This document shows positions 1-8,145 of a stretch of 64,000 nt of DNA, piece by piece; the first letter of the stretch is position 1; every line of letters starts with the position of its first letter. Below the pieces are notes generated by a model. It did no database searches and had not been told where the DNA came from. It saw only the letters and a list, made by a program, of their open reading frames with translations. The translations under genes and the position numbers were made by a program. The DNA comes from Deltaproteobacteria bacterium (GTDB taxonomy: Bacteria; Myxococcota; Myxococcia; SLRQ01): the NCBI GenBank assembly GCA_007130885.1, contig SLRQ01000021.1, positions 34,413 through 98,412 on the forward strand, in the 5' to 3' direction.

Positions 1-588
1 CAATACGGGCCTACCTAGTACTCGAAAGGCGGAACCGAAAAGCCATGCCCCCCGGTCCGGAACGATTCTCACCCTGCGAGCCGAAATGCTCCAAGAAGGA
101 GGGCAATCTCCCGGACAATCGCAAGGAGTGAAGTCAACTCTCTCGCCAAGAATCAGGTCACGGCCTATGCGCTCGAGTTTGCCGGCCTGGAGACTCACTT
201 GCTGTTCGCCGGTACGCGGGTCAATTACCGTTAGCAAGGCATCCCATGCGATGGCATGTTCCGCGTCTAACTCCAGCTCCAGCCTCGATGCAAGCAGCCG
301 CCGAGGACCTTCCTCGACCACCACTTCTCCGGTTGCGAGGGCAAAACGCCTCCTAGCGTCTAAAACCGCGGCATCAGCCCACAATGTGACCGTCTCGGTT
401 GATAGGCGAAAATTACCCTCTCCCTCCGCCCTGCGCGTCTCGCGGTCGTAGATCAATCGGTCGGCCTCTACTTCCACGACTTCATCCGACTCGAGACGAG
501 GGAGATCCACTCGAAATGCCTCCTCTATGTCCAGAGCGTGGGACAACGAGGAAACGCCCAAGACCAAGACCGCCGCCACAAGGCGCAT
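1..588 (-). CDS. lptD: LPS-assembly protein LptD, N-terminal part (cut by the window edge)
   Basis: Reading the minus strand from an ATG at 588 gives 196 codons with no stop before base 1, so the gene continues outside the window. The first 18 residues (MRLVAAVLVLGVSSLSHA) are a signal peptide. Next comes an OstA/LptA-like beta-jellyroll pattern (VEADRLIYD, RRAEGEGNFRL, ADAAVLD), then the LptD signature around residues 153-164 (DFTPCDCPGDCPPSW) followed by ISARRVRIVPDRG. LptD is the outer membrane translocon that inserts LPS in the outer leaflet; the N-terminal domain receives LPS from LptA. Upstream on the same strand is an AMIN-domain protein, 158 bp away. A GTG further upstream is possible but would bury the signal peptide. 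The Cys pair in CDC is where the family often has Cys; disulfide pairing cannot be judged from the fragment. Confidence 0.87.
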   Translation of the reverse strand, partial: MRLVAAVLVLGVSSLSHALDIEEAFRVDLPRLESDEVVEVEADRLIYDRETRRAEGEGNFRLSTETVTLWADAAVLDARRRFALATGEVVVEEGPRRLLASRLELELDAEHAIAWDALLTVIDPRTGEQQVSLQAGKLERIGRDLILGERVDFTPCDCPGDCPPSWSISARRVRIVPDRGAWLFGSAFRVLGRPVL

Positions 589-746
589 CAGGACCACAAC
601 GCACAGCCGATGAAGTACTTCATGTCCTTCGGTACATGCTTTCACGAGGTCACCGGTCCGATCGTTCCAGGGAGCAAGGCTCGTTTACAGATCAGACTCC
701 TCGGCGCATCAAGGGAACCGGTTGCAAAAAAAAACAGGATGGCCGT

Positions 747-2114
747 CTAGGAGCTACTATCAAGCTCCAAGCTAATCTCGTTTCCGTCCTGCCTTACCCG
801 GTGATGGACGTCTCCTCGAAGGTGAACGAGTATCCTTATGGAATAGCGATCGTCCACGACCTCCTCGACGTCAACCTTCTCCACGGCTGTCTTGAAAAAG
901 CTGGTGTCCAGCGGGTTGAGATCGTTGGGTGTGCGAGGACGCGTATTCTCCAGCTTCAACAGCAAAACTGCTGGATCTCGATCATCGATAATGTAGTTCG
1001 CGACCCTGTCGGTTTCGACGATCACCCGGACTACACCTTTCTCGTCGGGCGGCCTGAAGCCTAAGAATGACATAATGGTCGGCGCTCCGGAGATGGCTTC
1101 GGAAGAACGTACGCGAGCTGGTCGTGTTGGTGGAGCCGGCTCCGCTCGAGCCAAACGACGCTCTTCTTCTTGCGCCCGTCTCTCCGCTTCCTCTTGCGCC
1201 CGTCTCTCCGCTTCCTCTTGCGCCCGCCTCTCCGCTTCCTCTTGCGCCCGTCGCTCGGCTTCCTCTTGCGCCCGTCGCTCGGCTTCCTCTTGCGCCCGTC
1301 GCTCGGCTTCCTCTTGCGCCCGTCTATCCGCTTCCTCTTGCGCCCGTTTCTCCGCTTCCTCTTGCGCCAGCCTCTCTTCTTCCCTCGCCTCTGTATCTTC
1401 CTCCACACGGGGCTGTCTCTCCGCTTCTCCACGGGCCGCGCGTAGAGCCTCCTCGCGCGCCAAGCGATCCGCTTCCTCCCGGGCCGCCCTCTCAGCCTGC
1501 TCGCGAGCCAAACTAGCCTCTTCCTCGCGAGCCAGACGCTCCTCCGGTGTAGTCGTCGGGACCGGTTCACCGGCACGCCGAGCCGCCTCCTCCCGTGCCA
1601 AACGCACCGCTTCCTCGCGAGCTCGCTGATCCTCCTTCTCGCGTTCTAGCCGCTCTTGCTCCGCGGTCCTCCTCTCATCATCGACCCGAGCAACCAGATC
1701 CTGACCGGAGGGCTCACCCAAACTCACAACAAGATCGTGATTGTCTGCCCTGATTTGGTAGGTTCTCTTCTCTACCAGCCTTACGGTAATACGCAGAAGT
1801 GGAGCATCTTGAACGGAGAAGCTCTCCAGTGCGATCGACTCGACCCAGCCGCCGCCCCCGAATCGATCAGGCACATCAGCCATGGTGGACGGCATGTCGA
1901 TAATCAACCGAGGTGGGTTGTCCAGCGTGAACTGCGTGAAGCTGGGTGCCTTACTTCCTTCGATTCTGACGACCGTCTCATCGTCCGAAGCTTCGACCAA
2001 TATCTCGGTCACAACGTTCACATCCGAGAGTACATCGATCTCGCCGGCGCTGAGCGGCAAACAGACGACCCCCGCGACGATTAGGAAAAGCCGAGTCCTT
2101 GACCATTGATTCAT
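747..2114 (-). CDS. AMIN-domain envelope protein with 8-residue tandem repeats
   Basis: 455 aa. A signal peptide (about residues 1-23) precedes an AMIN domain (about 35-130, ending HDLVVSLGEP). A highly charged Ala/Arg/Glu helix follows (about 140-330), then a second AMIN-like domain (about 350-452, VRVIVETDRV ... ISLELD). AMIN domains occur in PilQ secretins and amidases and bind peptidoglycan or place proteins in the envelope. The charged region holds nine near-perfect copies of an octad like RAQEEAER, encoded by a 24-bp tandem repeat; it probably forms a long single alpha helix separating the two AMIN domains. A good Shine-Dalgarno (GGAG about 7 nt upstream) supports this start. A 6-bp hairpin at 750-768 follows the coding end and a run of nine T (minus strand) lies further down, but they are too far apart for a normal terminator. 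Exact role unknown; lptD lies downstream. Confidence 0.8.
   Translation of the reverse strand: MNQWSRTRLFLIVAGVVCLPLSAGEIDVLSDVNVVTEILVEASDDETVVRIEGSKAPSFTQFTLDNPPRLIIDMPSTMADVPDRFGGGGWVESIALESFSVQDAPLLRITVRLVEKRTYQIRADNHDLVVSLGEPSGQDLVARVDDERRTAEQERLEREKEDQRAREEAVRLAREEAARRAGEPVPTTTPEERLAREEEASLAREQAERAAREEADRLAREEALRAARGEAERQPRVEEDTEAREEERLAQEEAEKRAQEEADRRAQEEAERRAQEEAERRAQEEAERRAQEEAERRAQEEAERRAQEEAERRAQEEERRLARAEPAPPTRPARVRSSEAISGAPTIMSFLGFRPPDEKGVVRVIVETDRVANYIIDDRDPAVLLLKLENTRPRTPNDLNPLDTSFFKTAVEKVDVEEVVDDRYSIRILVHLRGDVHHRVRQDGNEISLELDSSS
1160..1378 (-). repeat. 24-bp tandem repeat inside the AMIN gene
   Basis: About nine head-to-tail copies of a 24-bp unit (plus-strand form GCTTCCTCTTGCGCCCGTCT plus four bases), differing mostly at one or two positions, e.g. 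CGTCTCTCC versus CGTCGCTCG. The unit is a multiple of three, so copy-number change keeps the reading frame. It encodes the octad RAQEEAER. Confidence 0.93.
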
Positions 2115-2308
2115 TGTTCAGGCTCCTTGGCGCAGGCTACCCCAGTGTTCATTCTCGTGGGGGCCCCTCTTACTCCGAAAAGGACACTATCAACTCGCCG
2201 GTCACTCTAGCTTACCCTGCCAACAACCGGCAAACCCTACCGAACGAAAAAACCCCTGAAATGAACCCCTAGTTACGCGCTGCGCCATTGAAGCAATAGA
2301 ATTGTGGC

Positions 2309-3589
2309 ATGTCCAAAATGATCGTGACCGCAAGAAGACCGGACCCAGGCGAAGACCGCGTCACAGTCGATGACATACCGCTGGGCGATCTGCACGAGAA
2401 GCAAAGAATGGAGGTCAAGACAGCGGACGGGTGGACGTTGGTGATCTCGCGTTTCAAGCCGAAACCGCAACCGTTCCCTCAACCGATCTTCGGCCACCCC
2501 ATCTTGCTGGTTCATGGTTTCGCGCAAAACCGCCGCGCATGGACCGCCGGTGACTTCGTAAAGAACATGCTCTTCTTCGGCGCCGATCTCTTCGTGCTCG
2601 AGCTGCGGGGTCATGGAAAGAGCAGCCGAAGTCTGCAGTACAGGAGAGCACGAATGACCGGAGAGAGCCCTCCCATAGATATCGAATGGGAATGGGACAT
2701 CGACAGCTACTTTCTTTTCGATCTTCCGGCGGCAATCGATGAGATCCGCAGAGTGAGTGGTCGCGACCGCGTTTTCTATTGTGGACACTCCATGGGCGGC
2801 ATGCTTGGCTACGGCTATGCAGGTCTCCACCCCGATCAGATCGAGGGGCTGATTACCATAGGCTCGCCGTCTGATTTCGTAGGCGTAGGTTTCGCCCTTC
2901 TAGGAATGCTATCCCGTCTGCACCCCGCCCTTCCAGCTCTTGATCTGGGCCTTTGGTGTGCCAGCTCTATTCGCTCCACCCTGTGGCAAGGCATGAATCT
3001 CCTTCGGCAAGCCACGGGAAACAGTCAAGAAGCAGGCCCCAGACCGCAACCGTGGCGTTTTCAGTTCGTTCCAACCGACAGGTTGCTGCGCTTACTTGAA
3101 AAGCTCATTAATAGCGGACGATATGTATCGATTACCAGGGCTCTCCCAAACCTGGCTTTTCTGGTGAACCCGGACAGAACACTGGCCGAAGACATACGCT
3201 GGCTCCTCCGGGAAGGGAGCGACCGTGAGCCTCGTGGCGTGGTGGAACAGTTCGCGCGCTGGATCCGAAACAACGAGGTCGTTTGTTACAGAAGCGGTTA
3301 TGACTTCAAACGCGGATTCAAGAAGATCTCGGTTCCGAGCGCCGTAATTTTCGGTGACCGCGATTGGCTTGCCGGTGTGCGCGCGACCCGGTCTTTCTAC
3401 TACGGGGCCAGCAGTAACTACCTTCTTTGGAGACCGGTAAAGGGAAACAGCCACGTAGAACTCACCATGGGCCACGACATTCGGCAGGTCTGCTACGACA
3501 TCAAGAATCTAATCGAGTACGCCTTAGCCCACCAAGAGCAGAAGCCCGCTCTACCCCGGCGAGAGCCTGGAGCCGGACGAACCGGCTGA
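2309..3589 (+). CDS. Alpha/beta hydrolase
   Basis: 426 aa. The fold is clear: an HG oxyanion segment (LLVHGFAQNRRAW, from residue 67), LELRGHGKSS (about 98-106), and a nucleophile elbow GHSMGG with Ser161. The acid is probably Asp350 or Asp352 (VIFGDRDWLAG) and the base His382 (KGNSHVE). The insert between strands (about 190-290) is a helical lid. Substrate unknown: an esterase, lipase or polyester-related enzyme would fit. No signal peptide is evident, so it is probably cytoplasmic. No strong ribosome site precedes the first ATG, so Met4 or Met34 could be the real start. It is convergent with the Crp-like gene. Confidence 0.82.
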   Translation: MSKMIVTARRPDPGEDRVTVDDIPLGDLHEKQRMEVKTADGWTLVISRFKPKPQPFPQPIFGHPILLVHGFAQNRRAWTAGDFVKNMLFFGADLFVLELRGHGKSSRSLQYRRARMTGESPPIDIEWEWDIDSYFLFDLPAAIDEIRRVSGRDRVFYCGHSMGGMLGYGYAGLHPDQIEGLITIGSPSDFVGVGFALLGMLSRLHPALPALDLGLWCASSIRSTLWQGMNLLRQATGNSQEAGPRPQPWRFQFVPTDRLLRLLEKLINSGRYVSITRALPNLAFLVNPDRTLAEDIRWLLREGSDREPRGVVEQFARWIRNNEVVCYRSGYDFKRGFKKISVPSAVIFGDRDWLAGVRATRSFYYGASSNYLLWRPVKGNSHVELTMGHDIRQVCYDIKNLIEYALAHQEQKPALPRREPGAGRTG

Positions 3590-3639
3590 AAACGAAGAGC
3601 GCGAGATCTCTTTTCCAGAACGCGGTCGAAGGACAACGC

Positions 3640-4275
3640 TCAAACAACGTCGCCGAATTGCTCGCGCATGGCCAAGAACTCCAAGAACTGCTCTAGCTTT
3701 TCCGCTTGGAGGACTTGAATACCTCCCCCTTCGAGTTTCACGAGCCCTTTCTCCCGCAGCCTGTCCAGCACACCGACCACTTCTTCACTGGACAGACCTA
3801 CCTGAGCCGGCAAATCAGATGCTTGCCACGGCAAACCATCACCATGAACAGTTCGCTGCCGCACGAGGAAGTGTACAACCCGGCTCGCGGTATCCCTCAA
3901 CATGAGGTTCTCGATTTGGTCGTCGGCCTCTTGCAGCCGAGCGGCCATCCGCTTGATCATCCGGAGAGCGATCTCGGTGGAGCCTCGAACCATGGTCTCG
4001 AATGTCTTGGGTTCGATCACAAGCATTCTAGAGTCAGAGACGACCTTGGCAGTTGCCGAACGCGGCTTGTCGTTGAGCACGGCCATCTCCCCAAAGAATT
4101 CACCACTCGAGAGGGTGGCCAGGACCTTCTCCTTTCCATGTATGCTCTTCGTAATGCGTACCTCCCCAGACTGAATGACGTACATCTCACGGCTCGTGTC
4201 CCCTTCCAGGAACAGCAGCTCGCCGGCCGGAAACTCACGACCAAACTTCTGAAAAAGTGCGGCTTCAGCGCCCAT
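3640..4275 (-). CDS. Crp/Fnr-family transcriptional regulator
   Basis: 211 aa from the second ATG. GGAG touches the first ATG (4281) but lies six bases from the ATG at 4275, so the latter is preferred. The N-terminal cyclic-nucleotide-binding beta-roll is clear (LLFLEGDTSREMYVIQSGEV, then GEFFGEMAVLNDKPRSATA, which carries the phosphate-binding-cassette-like GEMA.L...RSAT). A dimerisation helix follows (IALRMIKRMAARLQEAD), then a winged helix-turn-helix at the C-terminus (LPAQVGLSSEEVVGVLDRL). Four-helix Fe-S cysteines are absent, so it is Crp-like rather than Fnr-like. Ligand and targets unknown; it is transcribed divergently from purM with about 260 bp between them. Confidence 0.88.
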   Translation of the reverse strand: MGAEAALFQKFGREFPAGELLFLEGDTSREMYVIQSGEVRITKSIHGKEKVLATLSSGEFFGEMAVLNDKPRSATAKVVSDSRMLVIEPKTFETMVRGSTEIALRMIKRMAARLQEADDQIENLMLRDTASRVVHFLVRQRTVHGDGLPWQASDLPAQVGLSSEEVVGVLDRLREKGLVKLEGGGIQVLQAEKLEQFLEFLAMREQFGDVV

Positions 4276-4534
4276 GGGCATCTCCAGTTATGGCCTGCGG
4301 TGACCTGCGGTGGAGTTACCAAACGGATACCCGCATTCCAGAACGAATGTCAATTCGTCCGTCCGCTGACGGATCTCCTCCACAACGGGACTTCGCTCCC
4401 ATAATGGGCTGAAAAGACGCTTAGTTAGATGCACAACCCGGCCCGGCTTCAGAGTTTGTAAGCGTTTGCAAGCACGGCTTCCATTGCACTTCCTGTTGCA
4501 GCCTTGGCCGCCGTCATCTAGTTTTGCCAGCTTC

Positions 4535-5596
4535 ATGAACAAGCTCACTTACAAAGACGCCGGCGTGGATATCGAAGCTGGGGACCGCTTCGTTTCGGAA
4601 ATCAAACCTCTTACGGAACGTACTTCCCGCCCCGAGGTGCTTGGTGGGATAGGCGGATTCGGTGGTCTATTCGCCCTACCAACCGACCGTTACCAATCTC
4701 CGGTGTTGGTCGCCGGCACGGACGGAGTAGGCACCAAGCTGAAGCTCGCGTTCGAAATGGACCAGCACCACACGGTGGGCATCGATCTTGTGGCAATGTG
4801 TGTCAATGACATCGTCGTCTCCGGCGCCGAGCCTCTCTTTTTTCTGGATTACTATGCCACCGGCAAGCTGGAGCCGTCGGTGGGACGGGCCGTAGTCGAG
4901 GGCATTGCCGAGGGATGCGTACAAGCCGGCTGTGCATTGCTTGGAGGCGAAACAGCCGAGATGCCGGGATTCTACGCCAAGGGAGAGTACGATCTCGCCG
5001 GCTTCGCTGTCGGCATCGTCGAACGGGAAGCCATCATCGACGGCGGGCGGGTTTCCGCGGGAGACAAAGTGATCGGCATTCCATCGAGCGGCCTCCACAG
5101 CAACGGTTTCTCATTGGCCAGGAAAGTCATCGAGGTCCTCGGGCTCAACCTGGAGGAGACTAGAGAAGACCTCGAAGGCATATCGGTGGGCCACGCTCTC
5201 CTGGAACCGACGCGAATATATGCCCGTGCTGTCAGGAACATATTGCAAGAAGTTCCGATCAACGCGGTGGCTCACATCACCGGAGGCGGAATTCCAGGCA
5301 ATCTGGCACGAGCGCTCCCACCTAACCTAGCCGCCTTTTTGGATGCATCGGCTTGGGACAAGGCACCTATTTTCGACCTTCTCGCAAAAGCCGGCATACC
5401 TGTCTACGAGCAGTACAAGACATTCAATATGGGCCTGGGGATGATCATTGTGATTTCGGCACCGCATGCGCAAAGTGCCATCGAAATCTTGAATGACATG
5501 GGAGAAAAGGCCGTGGTCATCGGAGAGATAGGTCAGCGCAATGAAGGACCAGCCGTGTCTATTGAGAGCACAGGTGAGGGGGGCGAGCAGCCATGA
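4535..5596 (+). CDS. purM: Phosphoribosylformylglycinamidine cyclo-ligase (AIR synthetase)
   Basis: 353 aa from the ATG giving MNKLTYKDAGVDIEAGD, the usual PurM N-terminus; the longer reading frame from 4466 only adds an unconserved leader. PurM closes FGAM to aminoimidazole ribonucleotide with ATP, step five of purine synthesis. Visible family marks are TDGVGTKLKLA, HHTVGIDLVAMCVNDIVVSGAEPLFFLDYYATGKL, GCALLGGETAEMPGFY, GLHSNGFSLARK, and HITGGGIPGNLARALP. First gene of an operon with purN (ATGA overlap at 5593-5596) and a flavoprotein gene. Confidence 0.97.
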   Translation: MNKLTYKDAGVDIEAGDRFVSEIKPLTERTSRPEVLGGIGGFGGLFALPTDRYQSPVLVAGTDGVGTKLKLAFEMDQHHTVGIDLVAMCVNDIVVSGAEPLFFLDYYATGKLEPSVGRAVVEGIAEGCVQAGCALLGGETAEMPGFYAKGEYDLAGFAVGIVEREAIIDGGRVSAGDKVIGIPSSGLHSNGFSLARKVIEVLGLNLEETREDLEGISVGHALLEPTRIYARAVRNILQEVPINAVAHITGGGIPGNLARALPPNLAAFLDASAWDKAPIFDLLAKAGIPVYEQYKTFNMGLGMIIVISAPHAQSAIEILNDMGEKAVVIGEIGQRNEGPAVSIESTGEGGEQP

Positions 5597-6276
5597 CCTT
5601 GCGCCTAGGAGTCTTGGTCTCCGGTTCTGGAAGCAACCTCCAGTCGATAATCGATGCGATTCACTCCGACCGGCTGGACGCCGAGATCAAAGTGGTCATA
5701 TCCAACGTTCCCGAGGTACGAGCACTCGATCGCGCTGAACGAGCCGGAATAAAGGCGCTCTGCGTGGATCACCGCGAGTTTGATAGGCGAGAAGAGTTCG
5801 ACGAGCGGCTGCGCCGCCTTCTCGTGGAGCATGATGTCGAGTGGGTCGTATTGGCGGGGTTTATGCGCATTCTCACCTCTCGAATGTTGGAGAAGTTCAA
5901 GAACCGTGTTTTGAACATCCATCCCGCCCTGCTGCCGGCCTTTCCAGGAACCGACGCGGCACGCCAGGCAATCGAAAGAGGGGTGACCATAGCAGGCTGT
6001 ACGATACACATCGTGGATGCGGGAACGGACACCGGTCCAATTCTGGCGCAAGCCGCGGTCCCGGTTTTTCCCGAGGACGACAGCGCGACCCTCACCGCCA
6101 GGATCCAGGAGCAGGAGCACTGGCTGTACCCGCGGCTACTGCAATGCATTTCCGAAGGCAGGCTGCGCCTGCAAAACGAGAGGCCGGTGCTCGTGGGCCT
6201 CCCACCCGCATCCGGCATGATTCGCTCCCCAAACATCCCCGAAAATGAGGTTCACGGCGAAGAGGCCCCGACATGA
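5593..6276 (+). CDS. purN: Phosphoribosylglycinamide formyltransferase
   Basis: 227 aa. Transfers a formyl group from 10-formyl-THF to GAR in purine synthesis. The N-terminus LGVLVSGSGSNLQSIIDAI is the phosphate loop. The catalytic trio is present: Asn108 and His110 (LNIHPALLPAFPG) and Asp146 (DAGTDTGPI), with the folate loop nearby. Starts on the ATGA overlapping the purM stop and ends on another ATGA shared with the next gene, so the three are translationally coupled. The last 25 residues extend past the usual family end and look disordered. Confidence 0.96.
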   Translation: MTLRLGVLVSGSGSNLQSIIDAIHSDRLDAEIKVVISNVPEVRALDRAERAGIKALCVDHREFDRREEFDERLRRLLVEHDVEWVVLAGFMRILTSRMLEKFKNRVLNIHPALLPAFPGTDAARQAIERGVTIAGCTIHIVDAGTDTGPILAQAAVPVFPEDDSATLTARIQEQEHWLYPRLLQCISEGRLRLQNERPVLVGLPPASGMIRSPNIPENEVHGEEAPT

Positions 6277-7778
6277 CTACTCGCCGGCTGGTGGATGTCA
6301 TGGTCATCGGAGGACGAGTCGGACCTCTCGTCTCCGCCTGTCTGCTGGCTCGCCGCGGATACAAAGTCGTACACGTAGAACACGAAGGGCTTGCGAGCTC
6401 ATACCGCGACAACGGTTTGTTTCTGCCTCTAGAGCCCGATCTCCTTCCGGGACCCCGATCATCCCCGGTCATACAGCACGTTCTGGATGGTCTTGCGCTA
6501 TCCACCGATGCCCGCCGGCTGCTTCGACCCATCCAGCCCGGCCTGCAAGTAATCACCCCCGGCCATCGCTTTGAGCTGTCTTCCGAGTCACAACGAAGAG
6601 GCCGGGAGCTTGTACGCGAGTTCGGAGAGGAAGAGGCCCATGAACTGCAAAAGACCATTTCGGCGCTGCTCGAGGCCGACGAAGCAGTAGACCCGCTGCT
6701 GGCCTCGATGCCACCGCTTCCTCCAAGCAACTTTCGGGAGCGGAGGGCGATTCGTAAGGCAGCCTCTGGATTGCCCATTGATTCCGACCCTCCATCCTTC
6801 GCGAGAAGCAATACTCTGAGAGCGGCGTCAGCCGGGCTAGCTCGGATCTCGAGCTTTCTTGCGAAGCCCGAGCCTACCGGTCTGCACGCCGTGAGGTGCG
6901 GGGCTCGAATGATTCGGGAGCAGCCCCACAGATTGCTCGACGGACAGCAAACCCATTCCAACGGTTACGCTTCCCTGCTCCGCAGGCGCCTACAAGAGCT
7001 GGGCGGTGTCTCGTTGGCGGATGGGCAAGCAGTAGCCGAAGAGATCTTGCTGGAGGGCCGACGAGTAGCCGGGCTCAAGGTGCTTGGAGACGCTACCGAT
7101 TATCGTTGTCGTTACCTGGTCTCCGGAATCGACACGGCTTCTCTGGACAGAATCCTTCCACTCGAAGGCCGGCGCCGCCGCCACGACTCCTTTCTGGACA
7201 GAGTCCGCCCGCGGGAGATCCTTTTTAGCCTAAACCTCGTCCTTCGGCGAAAGGGCTTCCCTGCCGGGCTTGGAGAGGCAGCCCTGAACATCGCCGATCC
7301 AGGCGCCTCACTCGTCGAGGAGAACTTGATCCTTCTCGAGAAGTTCGACGCCCTAGATGAGGAGGGCCCGGCCCACGATGTGCAGGTGCTCCAAGCTTCC
7401 TGCTTCGCTCCGGTCACCCGAATCGACCTTGGCGACGGCTACTTCGAGGATCTGCGTGACAGGATGTTGAAGGTACTTCGCTCGGACCTTCTTCCCTTTC
7501 TAGATCGGCACCTCCTTCTTACCTCCTCCCCAGTCTTGACTCGCAAGGGCCGAGCAAGAGGGGCAAGATTGATGCCGCATCCCCTTCTCGAAAGTGACCT
7601 GGAGCCGTCAGTGGGAGGGGGGTTCCTAACACCTCGCACCCCGTACAAAAACCTGGTGCTTGCAGGCAGGGAGGTACTCCCGGGCCTCGGGCCGGAGGGT
7701 GAGTTTCTAACCGGACACAGGGCTGCCGAGACCGTTGCGTATGCCATGAGAAAGCACGATCCACTAAAACATCAGTAG
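6273..7778 (+). CDS. Phytoene-desaturase-like FAD/NAD(P) oxidoreductase with altered Rossmann motif
   Basis: 501 aa. The overall pattern is that of the CrtI/amine-oxidase-like FAD superfamily: an N-terminal dinucleotide fold ending in an acidic residue (VVHVE, Glu36), a middle segment with THSNGYASLLRRRLQELGG, LVSGID, and a C-terminal FAD-contact region (GGGFLTPRTPYKNLVLAGREVLPGLGPEGEFLTGHRAAE). The dinucleotide loop at residues 13-18 reads GGRVGP where GAGIGG is usual, so the second and third conserved glycines are Arg and Pro. FAD binding may be weak or lost. Coupled to purN by ATGA. No link to purine synthesis is known; substrate unknown. Confidence 0.7.
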   Translation: MTTRRLVDVMVIGGRVGPLVSACLLARRGYKVVHVEHEGLASSYRDNGLFLPLEPDLLPGPRSSPVIQHVLDGLALSTDARRLLRPIQPGLQVITPGHRFELSSESQRRGRELVREFGEEEAHELQKTISALLEADEAVDPLLASMPPLPPSNFRERRAIRKAASGLPIDSDPPSFARSNTLRAASAGLARISSFLAKPEPTGLHAVRCGARMIREQPHRLLDGQQTHSNGYASLLRRRLQELGGVSLADGQAVAEEILLEGRRVAGLKVLGDATDYRCRYLVSGIDTASLDRILPLEGRRRRHDSFLDRVRPREILFSLNLVLRRKGFPAGLGEAALNIADPGASLVEENLILLEKFDALDEEGPAHDVQVLQASCFAPVTRIDLGDGYFEDLRDRMLKVLRSDLLPFLDRHLLLTSSPVLTRKGRARGARLMPHPLLESDLEPSVGGGFLTPRTPYKNLVLAGREVLPGLGPEGEFLTGHRAAETVAYAMRKHDPLKHQ

Positions 7779-7845
7779 AAGGGCTTGCGGCGAAGCGCGG
7801 GAGGGTGTACATAGCCGTGCTTTCAAGTAGTTCATGGAGCTTACG

Positions 7846-8037
7846 ATGGCACGTCGTTGCGAAATCTGTGGCAAGGGTCCCACATCCGGGAACAACGTCT
7901 CACACGCCAACAACAAGACTAGACGTAGGTGGCTGCCCAACCTTCAGCGAGTGAAGGCCAAAACCAACGGCTCTTCTCGCTACGTCAGGGTATGCACGAG
8001 GTGCATCAAATCAGGGAAGATCGAGAAGGCCGCCTAG
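7846..8037 (+). CDS. rpmB: 50S ribosomal protein L28
   Basis: 63 aa. Starts [20 protein letters not shown] with the family pattern [18 protein letters not shown]. The pair CEIC and CTRC (residues 5/8 and the C-terminal pair) is the zinc-binding form of L28. GGAG lies six bases before the ATG at 7846, so the four codons upstream (from 7834) are not used. Single gene, not next to rpmG as in many genomes. Confidence 0.97.
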   Translation: MARRCEICGKGPTSGNNVSHANNKTRRRWLPNLQRVKAKTNGSSRYVRVCTRCIKSGKIEKAA

Positions 8038-8145
8038 GTTTCGGACACTGTACCGTGGCTCTCGCCATGCGGCGGTGACATATACCCTCGAAAGACATCG
8101 CACGCCTCGAGGGGTTGCAGGCTTTCGCACCACAGAGGTAGTAAC

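Noticed and set aside
86..1064. Plus-strand reading frames opposite lptD and the AMIN gene
   Set aside because: They lie antisense to genes with clear signal peptide and family motifs and have no homology-like pattern.
1160..1378. CRISPR-like appearance of the short repeats
   Set aside because: Units are head to tail without spacers and encode a protein octad.
1061..1629. Several long frames across the 24-bp repeat on both strands
   Set aside because: A stop-free repeat keeps all frames open; only the frame continuing into AMIN domains is real.
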